Assembly: GCA_903914985.1 (NCBI GenBank)
Contig: CAIWRE010000300.1
Coordinates: 1-11,171 of the forward strand
Length of the DNA: 11,171 nucleotides
DNA from: an uncultured beta proteobacterium
Lineage (GTDB): Bacteria > Pseudomonadota > Gammaproteobacteria > Burkholderiales > Burkholderiaceae_C
Direction of reading: 5' to 3'
The position numbers were made by a program, and so were the translations under genes. The notes beneath the pieces were generated by a model. The model had not been told where the DNA came from, did not search any database, and saw only the letters and a list, made by a program, of their open reading frames with translations. Within the stretch, counting starts at the first letter, position 1, and every line of letters starts with the position of its first letter. Below are positions 1 to 6,621 of this stretch, piece by piece.

Positions 1-467
1 GCATCGGCGCGCCTCTGTGCGCGCGGCGTGGTCGCCGACAGCGTGCGCACCTCGTCCACCCAGGCGCCGCCACAGTCGCCGTATACGCCGCTGGTGGAAC
101 CATAGACGAGGCCTTGCGGTCCACCCCGAAGCTGCAAAGCGCGCAGAAGCGCACGCGTACGTTCGTCGCGGTAGCCCACGGTGGCCGGCGGCGCCAGATG
201 CAGCACCCGTTGCCCGAGTCCCGACAGGCGGCGCAAGGTTTGCGGTCGGTCCAGATTGCCCCACAAAGGCGTGACGCCGAGGGCACGCAATTCGGGCGCA
301 CGCGAACGCTGCGAGGTCAAGGCCCGCACCGTGACTTTGCCTTTCAGTTGCCGGGCCACACGCACCCCAATGTCTCCGCAACCGACAATCAAAAGGCGGG
401 GACGGCGAAAGCGCGCGGGCAAGGCGCCAAGAGGGGATTGGTTTGAGGGCAAAATCGAGGGCTCCAC
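1..467 (-). CDS. SDR-family NAD(P)-binding epimerase-like protein (3' part beyond left edge)
   Basis: This is the N-terminal part, about 155 residues, of a Rossmann-fold protein of the atypical short-chain dehydrogenase/NAD-dependent epimerase group (YeeZ-like). Directly visible are a dinucleotide-binding motif VGCGDIG near residues 28-34 and the later strand VYGSTSGVYGD near residues 121-131, typical of sugar-nucleotide epimerase-like SDRs; the frame stays open to base 1. The catalytic YxxxK region is not clearly seen and may lie outside the window. I place the start at a GTG (465-467) because an in-frame TGA lies two codons upstream and no ATG precedes the Rossmann motif. Its Shine-Dalgarno is poor, and a TTG a few codons inside is possible. 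The gene diverges from the reductase at 498 with only 30 bases between starts, so the promoters must overlap the coding regions. The substrate is unknown. The family call is fairly sure; a specific function cannot be given. Confidence 0.82.
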   Translation of the reverse strand, partial: MEPSILPSNQSPLGALPARFRRPRLLIVGCGDIGVRVARQLKGKVTVRALTSQRSRAPELRALGVTPLWGNLDRPQTLRRLSGLGQRVLHLAPPATVGYRDERTRALLRALQLRGGPQGLVYGSTSGVYGDCGGAWVDEVRTLSATTPRAQRRAD

Positions 468-497
468 GGATCAACGCCTTCAAGGATACCCAATTCA

Positions 498-1538
498 ATG
501 ACCGCCAGCGCTTCTTCTTTCACTGTCACGGTGGAACCCAGCGGCACCGCCTTCAGCACCAACCCGGACGAAACGCTGTTGGCCGCCGGCATACGCCAGG
601 GCGTCGGGCTGCCCTATGGGTGCAAAGACGGCGCCTGCGGCTCGTGCAAATGCAAGATGGTGTCCGGCCGCGTGGTGCAGGCCAATTTCCAGCGCAAAGC
701 CTTAAGTGTGGAAGAGGAAGCCGCCAATTTTGTGCTGACCTGCTGTGCCACTGCCCAAAGTGACATCGTGCTGGAATCGCGCCAAGTCACCCCGGCTGGC
801 GCCCTGCCCATCAAAAAAATGCCCACCCGCGTGAGCAGCATGGTGAAGAAATCTGCCGACGTGGTGGTGATGCAGCTGCAGTTACCCGCCAACGACAGTT
901 TTGCCTACCGCGCAGGCCAGTACATTGAATTCATCATGCGCGACGGCACGCGGCGCAGCTACTCCATGGCCAACGCACCCCACACCGGCCCCGCCCTGGA
1001 GCTGCACATCCGCCACATGCCGGGTGGCCGGTTTACCGATCTGGTGTTTGGCTCCATGAAGGAAAAGGACATTCTGCGCATCGAAGGGCCGTTTGGCTCC
1101 TTCTTTTTGCGGGAAGACTCCGACAAGCCGCTGGTGTTTCTCGCCTCGGGCACGGGTTTCGCACCACTCAAAGCATTGCTGGAACACATGCACCATTGCG
1201 GCATCACCCGCCCCACCACGCTGTACTGGGGGGGGCGCCGCCCGTCCGACCTGTACATGGAAGACTGGATTCATGCCCAAATGGCACTGATGCCACAACT
1301 GCGCTACGTGCCGGTGGTGTCGGATGCCCTGCCCGAGGATCAATGGACGGGACGCACCGGCTTCGTCCATTTGGCGGTGCTGCAGGACTTTGCCGACCTG
1401 TCCGGCCACCAGGTCTATGCCTGTGGTGCACCCATTGTGGTGGAGTCGGCCCGCAGCAGCTTCAGTGCGCAGGCAGGCTTGCCAGCCGATGAGTTCTTCG
1501 CCGACTCCTTCACCTCGGCCGCAGACACGGCGCGCTGA
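498..1538 (+). CDS. [2Fe-2S] ferredoxin/FAD/NAD(P)H oxidoreductase, AscD-like (CDP-6-deoxy-delta-3,4-glucoseen reductase family)
   Basis: This 346-residue electron-transfer flavoprotein should pass electrons from NAD(P)H through FAD to a [2Fe-2S] cluster and on to a partner. An N-terminal plant-type ferredoxin domain (about 8-95) carries cluster cysteines C42, C47, C50 and C82 in CKDGACGSC and LTCCA. An FAD-binding barrel follows (about 105-205; RRSYSMAN at 152-159). The nucleotide-binding half starts at LVFLASGTGFAPLKALLEH (212-230) and has VYACGAP (306-312) near the end. The ATG at 498 has AAGGA about 12 bases upstream. Many betaproteobacterial members are labelled CDP-6-deoxy-delta-3,4-glucoseen reductase after AscD of ascarylose synthesis. 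Oxygenase reductases such as DmpP and MmoC share this domain order. No 3,6-dideoxysugar or oxygenase gene is seen here, so the physiological partner is unknown. The fold and chemistry are secure; the specific name is not. Confidence 0.93.
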   Translation: MTASASSFTVTVEPSGTAFSTNPDETLLAAGIRQGVGLPYGCKDGACGSCKCKMVSGRVVQANFQRKALSVEEEAANFVLTCCATAQSDIVLESRQVTPAGALPIKKMPTRVSSMVKKSADVVVMQLQLPANDSFAYRAGQYIEFIMRDGTRRSYSMANAPHTGPALELHIRHMPGGRFTDLVFGSMKEKDILRIEGPFGSFFLREDSDKPLVFLASGTGFAPLKALLEHMHHCGITRPTTLYWGGRRPSDLYMEDWIHAQMALMPQLRYVPVVSDALPEDQWTGRTGFVHLAVLQDFADLSGHQVYACGAPIVVESARSSFSAQAGLPADEFFADSFTSAADTAR

Positions 1539-1544
1539 AGGAAG

Positions 1545-1571
1545 GCGGGTTTAAGGAATGCGGGTTTAAGG
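1545..1571. repeat. 12-bp tandem direct repeat at a convergent gene junction
   Basis: GCGGGTTTAAGG occurs at 1545-1556 and again at 1560-1571, separated by three bases (period 15). The first copy lies in the spacer after the reductase stop codon. The second overlaps the 3' end of the exporter gene and supplies its TAA stop (complement of 1566-1568). It looks like a small local duplication. No terminator-like hairpin with a T-run is visible between the two convergent genes. Confidence 0.8.
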
Positions 1572-2441
1572 GGCTGCCGGAGCAGGCTTGAGTTCGCTCA
1601 GCACCACCGCGCCAACCACAATCACCGCACCCAGCACAGCGCGTTGCGTCATCGTCTCCGACAGCCACACCCAGGCAAACAAGGCAGCGAATACCGGCTC
1701 CATCGCATAAATCACTGCAGATTGGTTGGCATTGACGTAACGCTGCGCTACCGCCTGCAGGAAAAACATGGCCGCTGAAGCCACGACACCCAGGTACAGC
1801 AATCCGGCCATCAGTTCAGTGTCCAAGCGCTCTGGCAAGGTTTGCACCCGGTCCCAGCCGCCCGTTGCCAGCATCCAGACGCCGCCCATGAGCGCCATGC
1901 AAAACATCTGAGCGGCAGCCAGCTGAATCGGAACGTGCTTGCGCGAACGGCCGGAGAGCAGCAAGACGTAAGCCGCATAGGCCAGCGCACCCAGCACCGT
2001 GGTGGTGTCCGCCAGCAGATGGGCGCCACCGTCGTAAGACATCAAGCCAATGCCCAGGCAGGCCAGCGCAGCTGCGACGAATACGGTGCGGTCCGGGCGC
2101 GCGCCCCAGGCCCAGGCCAGCATCGGCACCATCAAGACGTTCAAACTCGTCAGGAACGCGCTGCGGTTGGAAGAGATGAACTCCAGACCGAATGCCTGGC
2201 CCACATAGGATGCCAGCACCAAAGCCCCCATCACTGCGCCGTCGCGCCAGGTGTGGCGCGGCACCTTGAGTACCCAAGGCGCCATGCAGGCTGCGGCGAT
2301 CAGAAATCGCAGGGCGGAAATTTCCACCCCGCTCAAAGACGCTGTCGCCCGCTTGAGAATAGGGAACGTCGCCCCCCAAACGACGGTGACGAACAGCAGG
2401 GCCGCAACGTAGCGGTCCAGCCGCAGGCTCACAAAGCGCAA
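1566..2441 (-). CDS. EamA/DMT-family transporter (RhaT/YdcZ-like exporter)
   Basis: This 291-residue inner-membrane protein has about ten hydrophobic helices in two EamA repeats, as usual for drug/metabolite transporters. Repeat 1 begins with LLFVTVVWGATFPILK (15-30). Repeat 2 ends with the characteristic block ANQSAVIYAMEPVFAALFAW (238-257). Family members mostly export amino acids or other small metabolites; the substrate cannot be read from sequence. The longest frame starts at a TTG (2439-2441), nine bases after the livF stop; an in-frame GTG at 2430-2432 is the alternative. Neither has a good Shine-Dalgarno, so translation is probably coupled to livF. The tight spacing on the same strand suggests it is the last gene of the livHMGF operon, which would place an exporter behind an amino-acid importer. 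Family is confident, start moderately so, substrate unknown. Confidence 0.9.
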   Translation of the reverse strand: MRFVSLRLDRYVAALLFVTVVWGATFPILKRATASLSGVEISALRFLIAAACMAPWVLKVPRHTWRDGAVMGALVLASYVGQAFGLEFISSNRSAFLTSLNVLMVPMLAWAWGARPDRTVFVAAALACLGIGLMSYDGGAHLLADTTTVLGALAYAAYVLLLSGRSRKHVPIQLAAAQMFCMALMGGVWMLATGGWDRVQTLPERLDTELMAGLLYLGVVASAAMFFLQAVAQRYVNANQSAVIYAMEPVFAALFAWVWLSETMTQRAVLGAVIVVGAVVLSELKPAPAAP

Positions 2442-2449
2442 AGGTGCGC

Positions 2450-3169
2450 TTACTCGCCCAGGTACGCGGCGCGCACCTTGGGGTCGTTGAGCATCTGCTT
2501 GGCCTCGCCCGTCATGGTGATGACGCCCGACTCCATCACATAGCCCCGGTTGGCAATCGACAATGCACGGCTGGCGTTTTGCTCCACCAGCAGAATGGTC
2601 ACGCCCTGGGCAAACACGTCTTGCACCACCTCGAAGATCTTGTCGACCATGATGGGCGACAAACCCATAGACGGCTCGTCCATCAGCAGCACTTTGGGGC
2701 GGCTCATGAGCGCGCGGCCCATGGCCAGCATTTGCTGCTCACCGCCGGACATCGTGCCCGCCAACTGGTCGCGACGTTCTTTAAGGCGCGGGAAGATCGC
2801 AAACATCTTGTCGATGTCGGCTTCAATGCCGTCTTTGTCGTCGCGGATGTAGGCACCCATCTGCAGGTTTTCGATGATGGTCATGCGCGTAAATACGCCA
2901 CGGCCTTCGGGCACCATCGCCAGGCCCTGCTTCACCAGGTCCCAGGGGCCTTGGCCGCGGATGCTGCGACCCAGGTATTCGATGTCGCCGCCGCTGATGG
3001 GCAGTGTGCCGGTAATGGCTTTCATGGTCGTGGTCTTGCCCGCACCGTTGGAGCCGATGAGCGACACGAGTTCGCCTTCGCGCACTTCAAAGTCCACCCC
3101 TTTAACGGCTTGGATGCCGCCATAGGACACTTTGAGCTGGCTGACTTTAAGTAAAGTTTTGCTGGTCAT
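2450..3169 (-). CDS. livF: Branched-chain amino-acid ABC transporter, ATP-binding protein LivF
   Basis: One of the two cytoplasmic ATPases driving a branched-chain (or related) amino-acid importer of the HAAT family; 239 residues, normal for LivF. Visible are Walker A GSNGAGKT (39-46), the signature MSGGEQQ (140-146) and Walker B VLLMDEP (160-166). The switch position reads LLVEQN (193-198), with Gln where most ABC ATPases have His; this is normal for LivF, as E. coli LivF also has EQN. The LivF-typical VPEGRGVF (86-93) is present. The ATG (3167-3169) has AGGGA about seven bases upstream and lies 16 bases after the livG stop. The downstream exporter starts nine bases after the livF stop. It should pair with LivG on the LivH/LivM permeases. 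Confidence 0.97.
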   Translation of the reverse strand: MTSKTLLKVSQLKVSYGGIQAVKGVDFEVREGELVSLIGSNGAGKTTTMKAITGTLPISGGDIEYLGRSIRGQGPWDLVKQGLAMVPEGRGVFTRMTIIENLQMGAYIRDDKDGIEADIDKMFAIFPRLKERRDQLAGTMSGGEQQMLAMGRALMSRPKVLLMDEPSMGLSPIMVDKIFEVVQDVFAQGVTILLVEQNASRALSIANRGYVMESGVITMTGEAKQMLNDPKVRAAYLGE

Positions 3170-3185
3170 GGAATGTCCCTGAAAA

Positions 3186-3980
3186 TTAGTGACCGCTCGT
3201 GCCCAAATAGGCCTCGATCACTTTGTCGTTCTTCTGCACTTCGGCCGGTGTACCTTCGGCAATTTGCTTTCCGTAGTCGAGCACGGTGACCCGGTCGCAC
3301 AGGCCCATGACCAACTTCACATCGTGCTCGATCAGCAAAATGGTGCGGTTGTCATTGCGGATGCGGTCAATCAGCTCGCGCAACATAACCTTCTCCGTCG
3401 CATTCATACCCGCTGCCGGCTCATCCAACGCAATCAACTGGGGATCGGTGGCCAGCGCTCGCGCAATCTCGAGCCGGCGTTGGTCGCCATAGCTCAGGGT
3501 GCGGGCTTTGTAGTCGGCAAATTTGCCAATGCCCACATAGTCCAGCAGCTCGTGCGCGCGCTGGGCAATCGCTGCTTCTTCCGCCTTAAAGCTCGGGGTG
3601 CGGAACATGGCACCTAACAGACCCGAATGGGTGCGAATGTGGCGCCCCACCATCACGTTTTCCAACGCCGTCATTTCAGCGAACAGGCGGATGTTTTGGA
3701 AAGTGCGCGCAATGCCGGCCTTGGCCACGGTGTGCACCGCAGTGGGCTGATAGGGCTTGCCTGCCAATTCAAAGCTGCCGCCATCGGGCGTGTAGAGGCC
3801 TGTCAGCACGTTGAAGAAGGTGGTTTTGCCTGCGCCGTTGGGGCCGATCAGTCCGTACACCTGACCGCGTTCGATTTTGATGCCCACGTCGCTCAGGGCC
3901 TGCAGGCCGCCAAAGCGCTTGGACACACCGGACACGTTGAGAACTGTGTCTTTTTGTTTGGATTGATTGGTATTTGTCAT
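3186..3980 (-). CDS. livG: Branched-chain amino-acid ABC transporter, ATP-binding protein LivG
   Basis: The second ATPase of the importer, 264 residues. It shows Walker A GPNGAGKT (46-53), the LivG-typical ARTFQNIRLF (91-100) containing the Q-loop Gln95, a signature reading LSYGDQRRLEIARAL (162-176), Walker B LIALDEPAAGMN (182-193) and the switch His219 in LLIEHD. The LSYGDQ signature in place of LSGGQ is usual for LivG. The first ten residues are polar and rich in Gln, Asn and Lys, so the ATPase fold begins about residue 13. The ATG (3978-3980) is preceded by GGAG at good spacing, and the livM stop lies 11 bases upstream. LivG and LivF form an ATPase heterodimer beneath LivM and LivH. Assignment is secure at family level; the substrate (Leu/Ile/Val or another amino acid or amide) is inferred. 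Confidence 0.97.
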   Translation of the reverse strand: MTNTNQSKQKDTVLNVSGVSKRFGGLQALSDVGIKIERGQVYGLIGPNGAGKTTFFNVLTGLYTPDGGSFELAGKPYQPTAVHTVAKAGIARTFQNIRLFAEMTALENVMVGRHIRTHSGLLGAMFRTPSFKAEEAAIAQRAHELLDYVGIGKFADYKARTLSYGDQRRLEIARALATDPQLIALDEPAAGMNATEKVMLRELIDRIRNDNRTILLIEHDVKLVMGLCDRVTVLDYGKQIAEGTPAEVQKNDKVIEAYLGTSGH

Positions 3981-3991
3981 GCTTACTCCAA

Positions 3992-5077
3992 TCAGGCTTT
4001 AGGCGTTGGCAAAGACTTGCCATGCTCGGGCGTGGGCCACAGGCCACGCGGGCGAATCAACATCACGCTCACCATGGCCAATGCAATCAACAACTGGCGC
4101 AGGATGGAGGCGTCCAGGCGTCCACCGGTCATGCCTTGCAAGGGCCCTGCCACATAGCGCAGCACCTCGGGCAGTGCGGACAACAACACAGCGCCCAAAA
4201 TGACGCCTGGCAAGTGCCCCACGCCACCGAGCACCACCATGGCCACGATCATCACCGACTCCATCAGGCTGAAGGACTCGGGCGAGATAAAGCCCTGGAA
4301 GGACGCAAACAGTGCGCCGGACACACCACCAAAGGTGGCGCCCATGCCGAAGGCCGTGAGCTTGAGGTTGCGGGTGTTGATGCCCATGGCCTTGGCCGCA
4401 ATTTCATCCTCACGAATCGCCATCCAGGCGCGACCAATGCGCGAGAGCTCCAAGCGGTGCGAAATCAGCACGCTCAACAGCACCAATGCGAGAAACAGGT
4501 AGTAATACAGCGAAACCGATGCGAATTCAATGCCGCCGACCACGAGCTTTTTGCCCAGATCGAAGCCAAAGAAATGCAAGGAATCGATCTGATTGACACC
4601 CTTGGGGCCATTGGTGATGTTGTAGGGGTTGTCCAGGTTGTTCAAAAACACCCGGATGATTTCGCCGAAGCCCAAGGTCACGATGGCCAGGTAGTCCCCG
4701 CGCAGGCGCAAGGTGGGAGCACCCAGCAAGATGCCGAACACACCTGCAGCACCCGCAGCCAACGGAAGCACCACCCAGATCGGCGTGTGCAGACCTTGGG
4801 CGAAACTGGCCGCAATGGCGGGGAAGGCTTCGGTGAGTTGCGGAGAGTTCAGCAGGCCGTACGAATACGCACCAATCGCAAAGAAAGCCACATAGCCTAG
4901 ATCCAGCAGACCGGCATACCCGACCACAATGTTCAGGCCCAGGGCCAGGAGCACATAGAGCAGCGCCATGTCGGCAATGCGCACCCAGGCGTTGCCAAAG
5001 CCCTGCAATACCAGGGGCAGCACCAACAGAGCGACCGCCGCGAAGACGAGGGTCATGGTTTTTTGTTGTTGTTTCAT
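3992..5077 (-). CDS. livM: Branched-chain amino-acid ABC transporter, permease LivM
   Basis: Inner-membrane permease of the importer, 361 residues, mostly hydrophobic helices. The LivM-typical segment VGYAGLLDLGYVAFFAIGAY lies at 52-71. The cytoplasmic coupling segment that contacts the ATPases reads IGRAWMAIREDEIAAKAMGI (214-233). The last membrane segment ends in MLIRPRGLWP (339-348). The N-terminus is a short basic/Gln stretch followed by a membrane helix. The start is well supported: ATG at 5075-5077 follows a strong AAGGAGGA Shine-Dalgarno that overlaps the livH stop codon, so livH and livM are nine bases apart and probably translationally coupled. It forms the membrane heterodimer with LivH. 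Related urea and amide importers share this fold, so the substrate is not certain. Confidence 0.96.
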   Translation of the reverse strand: MKQQQKTMTLVFAAVALLVLPLVLQGFGNAWVRIADMALLYVLLALGLNIVVGYAGLLDLGYVAFFAIGAYSYGLLNSPQLTEAFPAIAASFAQGLHTPIWVVLPLAAGAAGVFGILLGAPTLRLRGDYLAIVTLGFGEIIRVFLNNLDNPYNITNGPKGVNQIDSLHFFGFDLGKKLVVGGIEFASVSLYYYLFLALVLLSVLISHRLELSRIGRAWMAIREDEIAAKAMGINTRNLKLTAFGMGATFGGVSGALFASFQGFISPESFSLMESVMIVAMVVLGGVGHLPGVILGAVLLSALPEVLRYVAGPLQGMTGGRLDASILRQLLIALAMVSVMLIRPRGLWPTPEHGKSLPTPKA

Positions 5078-5080
5078 AAG

Positions 5081-5088
5081 TCCTCCTT
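5081..5088 (-). promoter_or_regulatory. Strong livM ribosome binding site overlapping the livH stop
   Basis: On the minus strand the sequence TAAGGAGGA runs directly from the livH TAA stop into an anti-Shine-Dalgarno match, with the livM ATG three bases further on. A ribosome terminating on livH covers the livM binding site, favouring coupled, near-equal production of the two permeases. This fixes the livM start. Confidence 0.85.
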
Positions 5089-6016
5089 AAGCGCGATCGG
5101 CCACGCGCTCACCCAGCAGGCCCGAAGGACGCAGGGTCAACACCACGATCAAAACGATGAAGGCAAAAATATCGGAGTAGTGGCTGCCCAGCACACCGCC
5201 CGTGAGCTCGCCGATGTAACCCGCGCCGATGGACTCAATCAGTCCGAGCAGGATCGCGCCCACCACTGCACCCGCCAGATTGCCAATGCCGCCAAACACC
5301 GCGGCGGTGAAGGCCTTCAGTCCGGGCAAAAAGCCCATGGCATGTTGTGCCGTTCCGTAATTGGAGGCGTACATCACACCGGCAATCGCGGCCAGCACAG
5401 CGCCGATCACAAAAGTGGCAGAAATCACCATGTCAGGCTTGACGCCCATGAGGCCCGCCACGCGGGGGTTCTCGGCGGTGGCACGCATGGCGCGCCCCAG
5501 TTTGGTGTAGTTCACCAACCACATCAACAGGGCCAGCGACACCGCGGTCACGCCCAGAATCATGACCTGCGTGGGGGTAATCACCGCGCCACCGATGTTG
5601 AACGGCGTGGTGGGCAGCAAGGTCGGATAAGACTTGTAATTGGGCTTCCAGATGATCATGGCCAGTGTTTGAAGCAGGATGGACATGCCGATGGCCGTAA
5701 TCAAGGGGGCGAGCTTGGGGCTGTTGCGCAAGGGGCGGTAGGCCACTTTTTCGATCACAAAGTTCAGCGTGGCCGCCACCACACAAGAAATGAGCAGTGC
5801 CACCAGCAAGATGATGTAGCCAGGGGTGCCGGGCATGGCGTCCTGCATCAGTCCGATGATGGTCCAGCTTGTTAAGGCCCCGACCATCATGACCTCGCCA
5901 TGGGCAAAATTGATCAGGTTGATGATGCCGTAGACCATGGTGTAGCCCAGGGCAATGAGCGCGTACATGCTGCCCAAGACCAGGCCGTTGATGACCTGTT
6001 GAATGAAGATATCCAT
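5087..6016 (-). CDS. livH: Branched-chain amino-acid ABC transporter, permease LivH
   Basis: First gene of the liv operon; 309-residue inner-membrane permease. The N-terminal block QQVINGLVLGSMYALIALGY (6-25), followed by TMVYGIINLINFAHGEVMM (26-44), is hallmark LivH. The ATPase-coupling segment is TKLGRAMRATAENPRVAGLM (171-190), and the protein ends with VVLTLRPSGLLG (291-302) plus a short basic tail. I chose the ATG at 6014-6016, not the GTG at 6065-6067 that would add 17 residues, because family proteins begin just before the conserved QQVINGL block and the ATG has AAAGG six bases upstream. livM follows after nine bases. No periplasmic binding-protein gene is next to it, so the receptor must be encoded elsewhere. 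Possible control elements lie in the 256-base leader between rnfH and livH. Confidence 0.96.
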   Translation of the reverse strand: MDIFIQQVINGLVLGSMYALIALGYTMVYGIINLINFAHGEVMMVGALTSWTIIGLMQDAMPGTPGYIILLVALLISCVVAATLNFVIEKVAYRPLRNSPKLAPLITAIGMSILLQTLAMIIWKPNYKSYPTLLPTTPFNIGGAVITPTQVMILGVTAVSLALLMWLVNYTKLGRAMRATAENPRVAGLMGVKPDMVISATFVIGAVLAAIAGVMYASNYGTAQHAMGFLPGLKAFTAAVFGGIGNLAGAVVGAILLGLIESIGAGYIGELTGGVLGSHYSDIFAFIVLIVVLTLRPSGLLGERVADRA

Positions 6017-6030
6017 GAAAAACCTTTTTC
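6017..6030 (-). repeat. Inverted repeat enclosing the livH ribosome binding site
   Basis: On the minus strand GAAAAA-GG-TTTTTC is a 6+6 inverted repeat that ends at the base before the livH ATG. The presumed ribosome binding site (AAGG) is at its centre. The stem would be A/U-rich and weak, with at best a four-base loop. It may tune initiation or may be chance in an A/T-rich leader. Confidence 0.4.
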
Positions 6031-6062
6031 GAAGTTCTTGTGTTTGAACCAAATGGGCCGCA

Positions 6063-6078
6063 AGCACTGTTGGTGCCC
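6063..6078 (-). promoter_or_regulatory. Candidate sigma-54 (-24/-12) promoter for livHMGF
   Basis: The minus strand reads GGGCAC-CAACA-GTGCT, close to the consensus TGGCAC-N5-TTGCW: five of six bases match in the -24 block, four of five in the -12 block, and GG and GC are exactly ten bases apart. The start site would fall about base 6053, giving a leader of about 36 bases. It lies downstream of the terminator-like hairpin at 6092-6131, a sensible place for an operon promoter. Nitrogen control of amino-acid uptake by NtrC/RpoN is known in proteobacteria, but no clear NtrC site was found. The element is partly palindromic, so chance is a real alternative. Confidence 0.28.
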
Positions 6079-6091
6079 CGCCTCAAATAGC

Positions 6092-6131
6092 AAAAAATCG
6101 GCCAGTCCCAAGGGTTTCGGGGCCGCCGATT
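6092..6131 (-). terminator. Candidate intrinsic terminator between rnfH and livH
   Basis: On the minus strand AATCGGC (6131-6125) can pair with GCCGATT (6102-6096), and the 3' arm runs into six T in a row (6097-6092). The 22-base loop is C/G-rich and could fold further; an alternative fold pairs GGCC with GGCC. It starts about 140 bases after the rnfH stop and ends 75 bases before the livH ATG. The T-run exists only in the minus-strand direction. It most simply ends the ratA-rnfH transcript; as a leader attenuator for livH it would need a promoter upstream of it. Confidence 0.45.
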
Positions 6132-6144
6132 CAAGTGCGGACTG

Positions 6145-6174
6145 ATTCTAGCGAACCACACCTTTCGTTGGCAG
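6145..6174 (-). promoter_or_regulatory. Weak sigma-70-like promoter candidate upstream of livH
   Basis: The minus strand carries TAGAAT (6150-6145, five of six matches to the -10 consensus) 18 bases after CTGCCA (6174-6169, four of six matches to -35). A transcript from here would begin about base 6138 and at once enter the hairpin at 6092-6131. It would therefore be subject to termination unless that hairpin is weak or controlled. Evidence is consensus similarity only. Confidence 0.22.
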
Positions 6175-6272
6175 GAACAGCGTTGCGGGTTTACCCTTTC
6201 AATGCCGGTCGGAACGCCCCCCGTCCATTTTTATTCATGGGGAAGTAGCCAAACTACTAAGAGCGTTTTTTC

Positions 6273-6617
6273 TCAGTACCCGGCCTTGCCACCTTCGCGT
6301 CGGGCGGCAAACAATCCGGCGCCCTTGCTGCCTTGCCGGGCAAAGCGCTCGCGCCGCGCAACCTTGGGGTCCACCGTGAGGGGGCGGTAAAGCTCCAAGC
6401 GATCACCGTCCCTCAAAAGATGCTCTGCGGCAACAGGCTTTCCCCAGACGCCCAAGTGGAGCAAGCGCAGCGTTTCGGTTTGTATGCCCCAGACCGGTGC
6501 AGCCCTGTCCCGCGCGTCGTGTGCGGTGCACCCGGCCGGGACATTCAATCGCGTTTCGAATACGGAGCGCGGGCCTGCAGAGTAAACCACGGTGATGGCG
6601 ATGGACGGGACCATCAT
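6273..6617 (-). CDS. rnfH: RnfH family ubiquitin-like protein (UPF0125)
   Basis: A 114-residue small protein of the RnfH/UPF0125 family, which has a beta-grasp, ubiquitin-like fold. The N-terminal strand IAITVVYSAGP (6-16), the conserved block DGDRLELYRPL (70-80) and DPKVARRER (83-91) match the family pattern seen in E. coli RnfH (YfjF, also called RatB). The tail after residue 95 is basic and longer than in E. coli. Three starts are possible: ATG at 6632 (overlapping ratA by 11 bases), 6617 or 6614. I prefer 6617, four bases after the ratA stop, because GGCGAG lies about eight bases upstream. No rnf electron-transport genes are nearby, so the RnfH name says little about function. The role is unknown; co-transcription with ratA is likely. 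Confidence 0.88.
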   Translation of the reverse strand: MMVPSIAITVVYSAGPRSVFETRLNVPAGCTAHDARDRAAPVWGIQTETLRLLHLGVWGKPVAAEHLLRDGDRLELYRPLTVDPKVARRERFARQGSKGAGLFAARREGGKAGY

Positions 6618-6621
6618 TGCA

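Noticed and set aside
3974..4900. A 308-residue open frame on the plus strand, antisense to livM
   Set aside because: Its Gln/His-rich translation has no domain pattern, and the opposite strand encodes an unmistakable LivM permease.
6017..6067. Longer livH start at a GTG (17 extra residues)
   Set aside because: Family proteins begin near MDIFIQQVINGL. The extension is hydrophilic, not family-like, and overlaps the likely leader.
6191..6238. A 15-codon ATG frame in the livH leader as an attenuation leader peptide
   Set aside because: It has no Shine-Dalgarno, encodes only one Leu and no run of Leu/Ile/Val codons, and lies upstream of the candidate promoters.
6244..6271. Plus-strand 5-bp hairpin (AGTAG-CCAAA-CTACT) followed after a gap by six T
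   Set aside because: The stem is short and A/T-rich, the T-run does not follow it directly, and no plus-strand gene ends there.
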